Source: Caballeronia sordidicola
GTDB taxonomy: Bacteria; Pseudomonadota; Gammaproteobacteria; Burkholderiales; Burkholderiaceae
Direction: 5' to 3'
Assembly (NCBI RefSeq): GCF_000729995.1
Contig: NZ_JNFG01000214.1
Location: 248,001-312,000 of the forward strand
DNA length: 64,000 nt
Shown here: positions 34,721 through 44,447 of the stretch, one piece after another
How positions within the stretch are numbered: position 1 is the stretch's first letter
Layout of the letters: each line of letters starts with the position of its first letter
Position numbers and translations under genes: made by a program
Notes under the pieces: generated by a model
Databases searched by the model: none
What the model was told of the DNA's origin: nothing
The model's input: only the letters and a program-made list of their open reading frames with translations

Positions 34721-37318
34721 CCGCCCTGAATGATTGGCACCCGTCACGCAAATCGCGGCCACAGAATGTCTTTCGTGAATATCAAGCGCCAGCGATATGG
34801 CTGTCGCAAACTTCATATGGACATCGCCCGACCAAACCCCCTTGCCCTACGACCCTTGGAAGGAACGGAATGGCACGAACAAGAAACTTCCTTATAAATC
34901 AATAGCAGTTTGTCCAACTGAGCGACAAAACCTCTGTCGATAGCCCGACATGTCCTGCACGAGCGCTTTCAGCGGAGGCGGAAGAGCCGTGGCTCAGTGC
35001 CATGAAAAAGGAGCAGTTGGTGGCGCCTCGATCTGAGCCCCGCCAACAGCGCTTGTTCCAGGACATGACCGCCGAGCGACTGGCGCCAACATAGTGGATA
35101 GTCCCAGAAACCTGCTGTCCTTTTTCGCCGAGTGCGCGTCGAAACAAGCCGCCTTTCGATCTTAAATGGCGCGACCCAGGGCAGTCAGTCAATCATCAGC
35201 AGGGGTGGCATGTCCGGGTACTTCTGAGCCAACTTGACCTCGCCAAGTGGTCCGACCACAAAAATGTGACACAGAACGAGTACTACGATCATGAGACACC
35301 TGATGCTGTTGTCGCACGCATCCGGGACGCTGTCGGAGACGAAACGCGCTTTTCGGTCCGTTGACCACAGGGGCGCGGCCGGCGCTAATCACACGGGACG
35401 AGCTTGCCCGGCAGAGGGTGCCGACAGCGAACAGCACAGACTTCGGATACTGCGTTCGCGACTATGTGATGTCGGCGTGCAAGATGCTCGCAACTGCCTA
35501 AATTGTGGCTGTTGATAGCGACGCAAATCTGACCCAGTTGAGCTAAAAGTTGGACTGAACCCCTGAGGCTGGACCGGGCACGCTGAGCCGCAGATAACAG
35601 CTCTTCACTTGTTGGTGGCCGAGCGGCTCCGAACGTCGAGTATCGTTCTACCGGTTCGCGGCGATTTACGTCCGCGTTGCAGCAACGCTCCAGTCGCCGT
35701 TCGAATTATGAATTTTCGGTCCAGAGGTACGGCTGTGTCAGGGCTAGTTTTGCACTGCGGTCGGAAGCTGCCCGGCCATATCCAGCAAGCCTTTCGAGGG
35801 TATCTGGATCGTGTCACTGCAGTCCTTAGACGCAACGGCAATGACAAGTCTTGAGTGATCATCCTGACGCACGCCTCCCTTAAATCTCAAGGATCGTGAA
35901 CTCGACGCAGAGGAGAATATGGATACCTCGCTGCGATTAACGAACGTCAATCAGCCCCATTGACCAGGACGGCCCGCAGTGTCATTCGCCGCAGGATGGT
36001 CCTGTGGATTCAGGCGTATCGTGCAAACGTGTCTGCTCAGGGCGGCTCAAGACAAAGATGACGCACGAATCCGTGGCGGTACCTCGTTTCGGCCGCCTTC
36101 CTAATAACCATCGAGGAAGTGCCACTTAAGTATTACCTGAGCCAATAGAAGCCCAAAAAACCTGCCGATGAAAGCGTCATATACGACTTATGTGCCACTT
36201 AGCTATCGTCGCCGCAACGATAAAGAGCGAACGAGCGGCAACGCATCCATGTTTGACCCAAGGTCAAACATCGACAAGCCCAGACCAGACGTCTGCTCGA
36301 CGCCTAAAGAAACGGCTGTGTCAGGCATACGCTACCGTCCTAACGCCACCGGGACGTCCTTTCCTACCGGACCTCATGTGGATGCTTGCCACGTCCTCGC
36401 CGCACTTATACGCGACGCAATCCGTTGTCGCGCGACTGGAGCCGGAATGGGCCAAACCGACCTGCTCTTGGGAATCCGGCTCGAAAGGCGAACCAAGGAC
36501 CTCATCCGGATGTATCGAATAGGAGACATCAACCGAAACCCGTGTTTGCCGCGCTTGCATGGCGCGCTAACATCGGCTAGTCTCTCTCCTCGAAACACCG
36601 CCGGTTTCCGGCATGACTTTCGATCGACAGATCGAGAACCGTTGTAAGAGCGCCGTGGCGCTCATATCAAGCTAAGAACCTCCAGATTGTTCCTGCGATC
36701 TGAGAGCAATCGTCGTCTGATCGCACACCCGCACGGGATGCGATCCACGCAATGCACGCGCGGTCCACCGGCGTACAGCTCCTCGTCTCGACAAGAGAGC
36801 GTCGTGCCTCCCAAGAGAAGCCCTGAATCCCAAAAGTAACGGCTCGCGTGATTACACTTATCCGTGTACGCCGACTGTTCTGACGCGATGCAGCCTCTTT
36901 GCATTCCGCTCGTCACGCCGCTGCCGCCGTGCAGCGACTAAAACACCTCCTCGAAATTCCAATTGCTGTTGAAGCCCCGCACGCAGGCCGCGCGCGTGAT
37001 GCTTTCCAAAGAAAAGCGGTGTTGCGGCAAGTCGCATCCCCTGCGGGGGCGCGCATCGGCGTCAAGCCGACCATCTATCAATCAAGGCAGTTTGCGGGGC
37101 ATCCACTGGACCAACGTTCAGGAGATGAAGATGTATCAGTTTCGGAGGTTGCGTGGCCAGCCAGCTTGCAGGCCAGAGATCAGAAGCAACTTGAGAATTA
37201 CAGGCGGACAAGGTACCTGCCAGTCGTTCACGACGGGGACGTCAGTGACTAGTCCAATGACAACTCTCAGGCGAGTCATCAGTACTCTTTCGATTTTCAG
37301 CTTAACCAAGGAGATCAC
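34721..37318. other. Long decayed stretch without a recognisable gene
   Basis: About 2.6 kb with only short overlapping frames (up to 159 codons at 36168-36647) that show no family motif, good ribosome site or consistent start. The base composition is more mixed than in the catabolic island. The last 30 bases hold the ribosome site (AAGGAG) of the actin-like gene. Confidence 0.5.
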
Positions 37319-38335
37319 ATGCTTATAGAACCTAGTTTTGTTGTTAAGGAGCCGGTAGCGCTGGGTCTCGATGTCGGTTTTTCAAGTACCAAGAGCGCTC
37401 ACGTGGACAACGGAGCGATCGTGACCAGGAGTTTTCCTTCCGTCGCCGCGCGCGCGAGCCGAGCTGATTTCATATCCGGCATGGGAGGTCTTGGCGTACG
37501 CGAGAGTGATGTTAAGGTTCTCGTGAATGGCGTCTCATTTATCGTGGATACTTCGGATAGCGACGTTGTCGAATCAAGCGTCATCCGGACCGAAAATGAT
37601 GATTTCCCTATTACCGACGAGCATTACGCTCTCATCTGTGCGGCCTTGGTCAAGTGCGGCTTGCGACACATCGACCAACTGGTTTTGGGTCTGCCGCTGC
37701 TTACGTTCGAGGTTTACGCCTCTCAGCTTATCAGCAGGCTTCGCGGCATCCACGACTTTGGATACGGCCGCGTTACGATCAACAACGTGTCGGTGTTGCC
37801 CCAGCCTTTGGGCGCCTATGTAGCCCTTCGCTCGACGAATCCCAGCGCCTTTTCGAATGGCACATCCTGCGCGATCGTCGATTCGGGTTGGGGCACGACG
37901 GACGTCCTGGTCGCTTCGCCCACGTTCAAGATCGATCGTCAACGCTGTGGCGGCCTCTCGGGTGGTGCGGCTGTTGTGCTGAGGGAAATCGCCGCACTTC
38001 TGCAACGTCAGTACAAGGGCCGTTTCAATAATTTGGACCGCATCGACCGCGCGATAGTGCTCGGCACCGCCCTGCAGCACGGCAGCAAAGAGATTGATCT
38101 CAGGCCATTTGTGGAAGAATCTCTCCACATTACCGTCCCGATTGCGCGGTCGGTGCTAAACATTATCCGCACGCCCGAGGATCTCACAATTTTTGCAACG
38201 GGTGGTGCTGGACACTACTACTTACCTGCACTCTGCAAAACCTTGGGATGCGATGTCAAACTACTGGAGCAACCTCGGTTCGCGAACGCTGTCGGCTTTT
38301 TGCTCGCAGGACAATCTGCTTGTCGGGCGCGCTGA
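37319..38335 (+). CDS. Actin-like plasmid segregation protein (ParM/PRTRC system D type)
   Basis: A 338-residue actin-fold ATPase. Phosphate-binding loop 1 is LDVGFSSTKSA (17-27), loop 2 is AIVDSGWGTTDVLV (185-198), and the adenosine motif is IFATGGAGHYYL near residue 300. This is the layout of ParM/StbA and of PRTRC-system protein D. It follows AAGGAG and is coupled to the small gene at 38335. Such proteins push or position plasmid copies by filament growth. The other PRTRC genes are not present, so a stand-alone type II partition pair is more likely. A ParA/ParB system is also present at 60.4-62.7 kb. Confidence 0.85.
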   Translation: MLIEPSFVVKEPVALGLDVGFSSTKSAHVDNGAIVTRSFPSVAARASRADFISGMGGLGVRESDVKVLVNGVSFIVDTSDSDVVESSVIRTENDDFPITDEHYALICAALVKCGLRHIDQLVLGLPLLTFEVYASQLISRLRGIHDFGYGRVTINNVSVLPQPLGAYVALRSTNPSAFSNGTSCAIVDSGWGTTDVLVASPTFKIDRQRCGGLSGGAAVVLREIAALLQRQYKGRFNNLDRIDRAIVLGTALQHGSKEIDLRPFVEESLHITVPIARSVLNIIRTPEDLTIFATGGAGHYYLPALCKTLGCDVKLLEQPRFANAVGFLLAGQSACRAR

Positions 38336-38679
38336 TGAAAAGCCACAAGATCCAGGTCACGACCAACGCACTCGAGCAACCCAACCTGAGCGCATACCTC
38401 CAAGTCGAGCCGTCCGCGAAGCGGCGAGCAAACATCATCAAGCGGCTAGCCGAACTGGGGGCCATGCTAGAGAAAATGGGACTGACTAACCTGACGACAG
38501 GATCGCTTGCCACTTCCAGCCCGCCGATCCGCATCAACGGTTCGGCACACGAAGGGAGATTGCTTGATGCGGATCTGGGATCTGAATTTTTTGACAATGC
38601 GCTCGCAGGATTCATGACTTCGTCATCGCAGGACAGTGATAATGACCCCGCCTTAGGCAGACGCCCAGACCAGGTGTGA
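38335..38679 (+). CDS. Small protein coupled to the ParM-like gene (possible adaptor)
   Basis: A 114-residue protein whose ATG (38335-38337) overlaps the upstream stop codon. It is mostly helical with a basic central part (AKRRANIIKRLAELGAMLEK) and an acidic, Ser-rich C-terminus. Size, charge and coupling resemble ParR/StbB-type centromere-binding adaptors that cap ParM filaments, but I see no diagnostic ribbon-helix-helix motif, so the role is inferred from position only. Confidence 0.65.
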   Translation: MKSHKIQVTTNALEQPNLSAYLQVEPSAKRRANIIKRLAELGAMLEKMGLTNLTTGSLATSSPPIRINGSAHEGRLLDADLGSEFFDNALAGFMTSSSQDSDNDPALGRRPDQV

Positions 38680-39351
38680 TGCGCAAGCGCTGCTTAGTGA
38701 CATTCTCTATCCATCGCCGCAGCTTTCTAATTTTATGCTTAGTATTCCTTTATAATTAATTTGTCATATTCTTCCAACATTGGACCCGAAATCACACAAT
38801 CGTCAGTGTTTCATGTAATATAACTAGCGCCACCCCGCGTGGCATGATGGCCCCCTTCGGGCATTAGATTTAGCTTCGCATTAACACGCAACAACTGCTC
38901 TGCCGTGTGGATAAGCAACTTGAGCGAGCAGACCATCTGCTTGTTCAAGCGGCGCGAGCGTTCTCGTCCACGAAGATAGATTGCACGCGTGATCCGATCG
39001 AATGTCTGGGCTAGCCCTCCACTAAAGTCCATAGCGTCGCCGAACACATCGCGACTGCATTGGGGCGTGGCCGGCTAGCAATCGTCCGGGCTAGCACTTT
39101 TAGTCGCATCGCCTGTACGCTGGCGCCCGCACGACTTCCCCGACGACCGTAATCCGTCTACGGACATGCTTGAGCGCTCTGCTCTTTCAAGAAATGGCTC
39201 CCGCGCCGCAGTTGTAGCCCCTGGTCAGGGCTCGCACCGCATCAACCCGCAAAGGTATCTGACCCGTCGTCCCACGCGGGCGGCGGCGGTTCTGGCCGCG
39301 CGGGTTGCATCCCCCCCTTGTGGATGTAGCGCTCCCAATTCGGAGGTCACT
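38680..39351. other. AT-rich then mixed stretch without a gene
   Basis: 38720-38780 is strongly AT-rich for this replicon. A 78-codon minus-strand frame at 38811-39047 has no recognisable motif. A centromere for the ParM pair could lie here or upstream of 37319, but I see no clear set of direct repeats. Confidence 0.4.
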
Positions 39352-39576
39352 GTGTGCACACGCAACAAACCCTCAAAGCTGAATCACCCGAGGATCATTC
39401 ATTTGATCCGCCGCTTCGCCGTCGCTCGGTTGAAAGCAGCCGACAAGCGGGCCTATTCACTTCAACTCCTCACCGACAAAATTCAGGCCCGCTTTCAGAT
39501 CAAAGGTCACAAATCGACCCTGTGGCGCTTCCTCAAAACACTCGGACTTGATTTCGCTTGGAAGAAGACGAAATGA
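39352..39576 (+). CDS. Small HTH-like protein, first gene of a recombinase operon
   Basis: A 74-residue frame starting GTG at 39352, five bases after GGAGG. It is very basic; the C-terminal part (SLQLLTDKIQARF, then IKGHKSTLWRFLKTLGLDF) looks like a winged-helix DNA-binding unit of the kind found at the N-terminus of IS630-type transposases. Its TGA overlaps the ATG of the recombinase (39573-39576), so the pair is translationally coupled. It may be a transposase fragment captured by the operon or a true accessory protein. Confidence 0.5.
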   Translation: MCTRNKPSKLNHPRIIHLIRRFAVARLKAADKRAYSLQLLTDKIQARFQIKGHKSTLWRFLKTLGLDFAWKKTK

Positions 39577-40484
39577 CCAAAAGATCCTTTACGATTGAAG
39601 CGAAGGCGCATGCGTTGATCTCGCCGGTGCTCGCTCTCGGACAGTCGAAAGCGGCGCTCGGCACCCTCGTTCGACACGTGATTGTCTCGGTGGGCACCTT
39701 ACGTAGCTTCCAGCAATGCCTGCTTGAGTTCCTCAGGTGGCGGGTCGACAAAGGCACAGGCATCGATGCCCCAGTAATTCGTGCAGAACTGGACGAATAT
39801 CTGCTGCAGGAAAGCGCACGCTGGCGCCAGAAGACCGTCGACCAGCATCGCCAAGCGCTGAGTCTGATTTTCTGCGTGATGTTGACGCATTTTGAGGCAG
39901 AGGTCCCGACGATCACTGCCGGTCGCGCATACTCCCAACAGGAAATGGAGTTGATCGCAAGTCGTCAGGCACCTCAAAATGCGCTCGGGACCCGCCTCGC
40001 CTTTCGCGCCGGGTTAAGGGCCGCCGAGCTCTATGAATTGCGGGAAGCCGACGAACTTCAACGAGAAGCAAATCGTCCTTGGCGCAGCGACTTATTCGCA
40101 GGACTAAGCGATGGCGTTGTGTATCGCACTGTGGGCAAAGGTGGTTTAGCCCGAAGCGTCTGGATTCCGCAAGAGCTACATCGGGAATTGCAAACGCGAC
40201 GGCTCAAAACACCGGTGATGATCATCGACCGAAAAGTCCGCCGCGTCGTCCACTTTAAGATTGGCGGTGGGCAGTCTCTGTCGCAGTCGTTCTCATCTAC
40301 GAGTGGCCTAGTCCTCGGATTTTCCAACGGCATTCATGGATGTAGGCACGGTTATGCACAGTCGCGGCTTGAGACGCTGCTGGAGATGGGATTCATGCCC
40401 ATCGACTGTCTGGAGATTATTTCCCAAGAGATGGGACATCTTCGCTGCGACATATCGCTTGTATATACAACCAAGAGAAAATAA
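39573..40484 (+). CDS. Tyrosine recombinase (phage integrase family)
   Basis: A 303-residue site-specific recombinase. An N-terminal SAM-like core-binding domain is followed by the catalytic set: Arg in FRAGLRAAELYELRE, Lys in the hairpin TVGKGGLARSV, HxxR in GIHGCRHGYAQSR, a further His in MGHLRCD, and the Tyr nucleophile in SLVYTTKRK at the very C-terminus. All catalytic residues appear intact. It lies in the middle of a coupled three-gene cluster. Target sites cannot be identified from one window. Confidence 0.82.
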   Translation: MTKRSFTIEAKAHALISPVLALGQSKAALGTLVRHVIVSVGTLRSFQQCLLEFLRWRVDKGTGIDAPVIRAELDEYLLQESARWRQKTVDQHRQALSLIFCVMLTHFEAEVPTITAGRAYSQQEMELIASRQAPQNALGTRLAFRAGLRAAELYELREADELQREANRPWRSDLFAGLSDGVVYRTVGKGGLARSVWIPQELHRELQTRRLKTPVMIIDRKVRRVVHFKIGGGQSLSQSFSSTSGLVLGFSNGIHGCRHGYAQSRLETLLEMGFMPIDCLEIISQEMGHLRCDISLVYTTKRK

Positions 40485-40485
40485 G

Positions 40486-41367
40486 ATGCCACGGCTACCT
40501 AACCGTCCAGCTGGCATGCGTGTGCGACGCGATCGAAGCGGGACAGCCACCTACTATTTAATGCGCAGAGATGGCACAAAGCTTGCGCTGGGCAAGAACT
40601 TTCAGCTTGCATGTTCTCTGTGGGTACAGGAGCAGCGAGCCCTCGTAAAGCTTGCCCATCCTGCAACTGCGCTCGAATTGCTACGCGGCTTCGAACAGTG
40701 CTCTCTGCCTTTCACTAAAGTACGAGCCGCCGCCCTTCGCAGCAACGAAATCGAGGTGCTCACTGCGTATTTCTCAAAACAAAATGACCCAGCTCTCGAG
40801 GCGATCCAAGGCGAAGAGGATTTCCTGACGTGGTACAGCGACGACAGTCGCTCAAGTGCGCCGGATACCGCAATACGGCTGTTCAGAATGATGTGGCAAT
40901 TCGCGTTGCAGCTCGAACTTGTCAACATCAGCTGTCCGTGGAGCACCCTTGATCTGCGCAAACGACAGCTGAAAGCCGAGGCAGCCGACGTGGTCCGACA
41001 ATTCTCATCTTCACCGCTCAAGGAATTTCTTGAGGAGCTATTGACCGCAAAAACCGCAATCGCCTCCGGGCCGTCAGCTCATGTGGAACCCGGCTATGCC
41101 GAATGTCTGCGGGTTGAACTCGCGCATGCTGTGACGCGTGCCACGCTGATGCTGCGCAAGTCCGGTCGGACCGACCTTCTTGCACCGGTCTTCCAACTTG
41201 AGATCGACGACCTTATCGCACTGCGACACTCGCCCGTACTTGCTCTGTGCCGCCCTCCCGGTAAAATCTTTGTGAACCACCAACGTGTCGAGGTCCTCGC
41301 ATCGCTGAAGGCCGCGAACAAGGCATCAGATAGGGCGGCCGAATTGATCGCACTAAGAGAGGTTTAG
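40486..41367 (+). CDS. Integrase-like partner protein, 3' end cut by IS6 element
   Basis: A 293-residue frame starting ATG at 40486, two bases after the recombinase stop. The N-terminus (LPNRPAGMRVRRDRSGTATYYLMRRDGTKLALGKN) resembles the arm-binding start of some phage-type integrases, and RLFRMMWQFALQLELVNISCPW resembles a core-binding helix. No R-H-R-Y catalytic set is present. The stop codon (41365-41367) lies inside the terminal inverted repeat of the IS6 element that begins at 41360, so the native C-terminus has been replaced. Whether the lost part held a catalytic domain is unknown. Confidence 0.6.
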   Translation: MPRLPNRPAGMRVRRDRSGTATYYLMRRDGTKLALGKNFQLACSLWVQEQRALVKLAHPATALELLRGFEQCSLPFTKVRAAALRSNEIEVLTAYFSKQNDPALEAIQGEEDFLTWYSDDSRSSAPDTAIRLFRMMWQFALQLELVNISCPWSTLDLRKRQLKAEAADVVRQFSSSPLKEFLEELLTAKTAIASGPSAHVEPGYAECLRVELAHAVTRATLMLRKSGRTDLLAPVFQLEIDDLIALRHSPVLALCRPPGKIFVNHQRVEVLASLKAANKASDRAAELIALREV

Positions 41368-42202
41368 CCGCAGTAAGGCGCGATGGATGAGCAAACGCGA
41401 TTGTTTTCTATTACTAAAGAAATGAGCGAATAGAACTGCTGCGCGGCGGATAGTGGGATTTTACCAAAGTCCTTCACCTGTCCTTTCTTGATCATGTGCA
41501 TGACTTCGATGCCGCTCAGAATGACACGCGCGCAGTCAAAGTCCTTGAACCCGAGCATCGGTCTAGTGCGACGCTTGATGGCCCGATGGTCCTGCTCCAC
41601 CACGTTGTTCAAATACTTGACCTGCCGAACCTTGATGGGCGTCTCGCGCTCGGCGTTCACCGCATGAAGCGCCGCCAGATTGGAACCGCTTTTGTCGATG
41701 GTCACCGTCTCGGGTGCGCCGTTCCGAGCGATGGCTTTATCGAAGAAGCGGCGCGCGGCGGCCTTGTCCCGCTTGGCTCTGAAAAGAAAGTCGTTGGTGT
41801 TACCCGCCTTGTCCACGGCACGATAAAGATATGTCCACCAGCCTTTGACCTTAACATAGCTCTCGTACATGCGCCAGCTCTTGCCCACAGGGCATTTGTG
41901 CTTACGGAACGTCTTTTCGAACAACGGTACCAGTTTGATCACCTATCGATGCACGGTCGAATGATCGACGCCGATGGCGCGCTCAGCCATCATCTCCTCG
42001 AGATCCCGAAGACTTAGCGAATAGGCTACATACCATCGCACGCACAGCAGCATCACATCCGGCGGATAATGAAGCCGTTTCAAAACCTTCGAAATGCCTG
42101 CAGCAAAGGCCGTTCGTGGTGTCGCGGTTTTCTTCATCGTGAGCCGAAGCAAAGTTTGTGCATCCCGAACTTTAACGCGGCATCGTTATTGCGACATGAA
42201 CC
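41360..42202 (-). mobile_element. IS6-family insertion sequence (inactive)
   Basis: An 843-base element bounded by imperfect inverted repeats: 41360-41378 (AGGTTTAGCCGCAGTAAGG) and 42184-42202 (CGTTATTGCGACATGAACC). The first matches 16 of 19 bases of a second IS6 end at 42690-42708. The flanks (ACTAAGAG on the left, ACTGTTCG on the right) do not match, so there is no 8-bp target duplication. That points to a past replicon fusion or deletion at this element, as is usual for IS6-type recombination. Confidence 0.75.
41364..42152 (-). pseudogene. IS6-family transposase, broken by a nonsense mutation
   Basis: The two frames 42152-41943 and 41942-41364 are one transposase split by a TAG where the family has Trp (STVHR-stop-VIKLVPLFEK). 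The first catalytic Asp is also lost: the family reads WRMDETYVKVKG, here WRMYESYVKVKG. The second Asp (VTIDKSGSN) and the Glu region (VEQDHRAIKRR) remain. The element therefore cannot move on its own protein. Confidence 0.88.
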
Positions 42203-42204
42203 AC

Positions 42205-42561
42205 TGTTCGACCACCGGAGGCTACGAGGCTACACGAAGCCTGCTCGTTTTGAAGCATCCGCCAACCGCCATCTTCTGCCAGAATGACCGCACGGCTTTG
42301 GGCTGCTACGACGCACTGCGCGAAGCAGGATTGGTCGTGCCGGGCGACGTGTCAGTGGTCGGCTATGACGATGAAGAGATTTCGCGTCATCTGCGGCCGA
42401 AGCTGACCACCTGCGTGCTCCCGCACCGGGCAATGGGCCGCTGGACTATCGACCATCTGCAAGAGTATGAGAGCAAGCCGCGGGACCGCCAGCATTATCC
42501 GATTACCAAGATCGAATGCAGCCTGGTGCCCCGGGAATCCGAAGGGCCCCCGAGTACCTGA
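42205..42561 (+). pseudogene. LacI-family regulator, C-terminal fragment
   Basis: From directly after the IS end the frame reads GGYEATRSLLVLKHPPTAIFCQNDRTALGCYDALREAGLVVPGDVSVVGYDD, the end of a LacI sugar-binding domain, and runs to a natural stop. The DNA-binding part and most of the effector domain are missing, removed by the rearrangement at the IS6 element. Confidence 0.8.
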
Positions 42562-42689
42562 GGCGCGCGTCCCATCACGAGCAAGCCAACTGTCAGTTGC
42601 GATGACCGATACCAGTCCAGGCCATGCGCGGGCGGCGGCTCGTAATCGGCTGTTCTTGAGGCGCGGTGCGGCATGGAGTGCAGGTGACT

Positions 42690-42835
42690 GGGTTTTGTCG
42701 CAGTAAGGCTTGCGGAGTAAAGTCGAATCGGTATTCAAAGTACTGTTTACATTGCCAGTTCGTAAAACTGATCGGCGGCGGACGGATGGGTTCCGCGAGC
42801 ACATTTCATCTGCCCTTTTTTGATCATGTGCATAT
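42690..42835 (-). pseudogene. IS6-family end with transposase C-terminal fragment
   Basis: The terminal repeat GGGTTTTGTCGCAGTAAGG (42690-42708) is followed on the minus strand by the last 28 or so residues of an IS6 transposase (MHMIKKGQMKCARGTHPSAADQFYELAM, ending at 42747). The rest of the element is missing beyond about 42836. Confidence 0.75.
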
Positions 42836-43489
42836 ATATCAACGCGTCCCGTTTGCGCGAGTTTTCGTTTGTTCTGACAGACAAGATGGGCTGCAAATCT
42901 ATATTCGTACATGGACTCCCGCCTATGAGCAAGATCGGTTTGCATTTTGAAGGTCTCGACTGCGTCCGTACATTCTGCTTTTGACGTGCCTGCTGTCGGT
43001 ACTAGCCATCATGGATGTTCGCTCCACCCTCATTACAAGGGCTTCAGCACTACTACGGGCAGCTCCGCACCTCGTTACGGTATCGGTATTCTTCCTCATG
43101 GTGTTGGCCATTTGTCATTTCCCTTCACATCCGCAACAAGGTTCTCACGTTCCATACCAAAGCCTGTGTTGAACTCATGCCGCCTCTACGCCGGCTGCCG
43201 TCAGGTCCGTAAACAGGTCTCGTCCCGACTGATCCTGGAGCGACGAAATGACCCCAGTTTTGACAGCGCTTTAACGAATTAACGACGCATCATCGAACGG
43301 TTTGCTTGCGCTCATCTTCTCAACACGTACCTGCCATTCTTATGAATGACTTTTCCACGATCGCTCACCACCACGCCTTTGGAACGCAGCAGCACCGGGC
43401 GGTTTGAAGCCTGCTCCTGCAAGCCGGCTTCGGGAGGCCTACTCCCATCTTCAGTACAGCACCGCAAGCTTTCGCTTGTGTTCGTGACA
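42836..43489. other. No gene recognised
   Basis: About 650 bases between IS6 fragments. Three overlapping plus-strand frames at 42947-43282 have no motif I recognise and no convincing starts. Confidence 0.45.
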
Positions 43490-43745
43490 CACTCTCGTCA
43501 ACACGCCATGATCGCCCTGTGGGTATGCCCAAACGATTCCAACGCTTGACGAACTCCGGCGTAAAGCGCTTCACTCAGCGCATAATCGTCGTATGCGCCA
43601 GCGACAAACCCCGCTCGGCCATCATCTCGACAAGATCACGCAGACTGAGCTTGTAGCGAAGGTACCAACGCACGCAGAGAATGATTATTTCCCGATCAAA
43701 ATGCCGTCCATCGAACACCTGCTCCAAACCTTTCCGCTTGTTCAT
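43490..43745 (-). pseudogene. IS6-family transposase N-terminal fragment
   Basis: From the ATG at 43745 the minus strand reads a normal IS6 start (FDGRHFDREIIILCVRW, then LRDLVEMMAERGLSLAHTTIMR). A TGA follows in place of Trp, then VKRFTPEFVKRWNR and SWRVDES before similarity ends near 43490. It is the same subfamily as the remnant at 34292. Confidence 0.75.
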
Positions 43746-43994
43746 CACCGGCCACTAGATTGTTGGGCTGAATACTTGAATCGATCCACCGAACCTATTT
43801 GCACCAGAGCCGCTTGCGAGACGGCAAGACGCGTCCTTTGCGCCGAATCGATGTCGGCGCCGGTAACACCCCGCCACTCGCTCGCGTTTCAGAAAATGAG
43901 CCGGTCCTGGTCAATCCAATCCTGACAATTGGGTGAAAATGATATCGGCGCCAACGCAGTTGTGCGCTGTTGGTTCGATGACAGGCGTCAAACA

Positions 43995-44024
43995 AAGAAT
44001 GGCCCGCAGATGCGGGCCATTCTT
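43995..44024. terminator. Strong hairpin downstream of the cold-shock pseudogene
   Basis: AAGAATGGCCCGCA and TGCGGGCCATTCTT form a perfect 14-bp stem with a 2-base loop, followed on the minus strand by TTCTTTGTTTG. It lies about 27 bases past the csp stop and was probably its terminator. Confidence 0.75.
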
Positions 44025-44050
44025 CATGCAATCAAGCGTGCAGCAACGTG

Positions 44051-44251
44051 TTACAGCGGTGTGATTTTTGAGGCTTGATTACCCTTCGCACCTTGTTACT
44101 TCAAACAATACCTTCTGATTTTCCTGCAGCGATTTAAAGCCGTTGCCTTGAATCTCAAAAAATGCGCGAACAATTCATCGCCGCCAACATCCGGCGTGAT
44201 GAATCCAAATCCCTCCGCATCATTACACCACTTCACAGTACCTTTTGCAAT
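44051..44251 (-). pseudogene. Cold-shock protein (CspA family) pseudogene
   Basis: The minus strand from 44251 reads IAKGTVKWCNDAEGFGFITPDVGGDELFAHF, a CspA-family start in which the initiator ATG has become ATT. One base is missing in the T-run after FAHF, and a second shift is needed before GAKGNQASKITPL, which then ends exactly at the TAA at 44051-44053. Corrected length is about 66 residues, normal for the family. The RNA-binding motif KGFGFI-like (EGFGFI) is kept, so inactivation is recent. Confidence 0.85.
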
Positions 44252-44447
44252 TCTCGGAATCGAACGTCTTCTTGCCACCTTTCTTGCCTGAGTCCGTCCC
44301 TACCCCAGAGACCAGCTCCGATAAGAGAGCTTCAACCAATGCGTCTGCGCCGGCCAGCATCCAGGGGAAGCAATGCTCCATGACCTCAAAGTCGGTAGCA
44401 TCCGAATGCTCGAACGTCACCTCCGGGGCCTGCTCCCCGTGCTTCAT
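44223..44447 (-). CDS. Possible small acidic protein
   Basis: A 74-residue frame whose ATG at 44447 follows CGGAGCAG. It is acidic (EVTFEHSDATDFEVMEHCFPWM, then ALVEALLSELVSG), with a Lys/Gly-rich tail that runs into the cold-shock pseudogene, so the 3' end may be an accident of its decay. Not recognised. Confidence 0.35.
   Translation of the reverse strand: MKHGEQAPEVTFEHSDATDFEVMEHCFPWMLAGADALVEALLSELVSGVGTDSGKKGGKKTFDSENCKRYCEVV

Noticed and set aside
37319..38679. A full PRTRC system
   Set aside because: Only a D-like actin protein is present; no ThiF, ParB-like or other PRTRC genes adjoin it.
41352..42210. 8-bp target-site duplication around the IS6 element
   Set aside because: The flanks ACTAAGAG and ACTGTTCG differ.
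42947..43282. Overlapping plus-strand frames between IS6 fragments
   Set aside because: Three phases are open at once, with no ribosome site and no family similarity.
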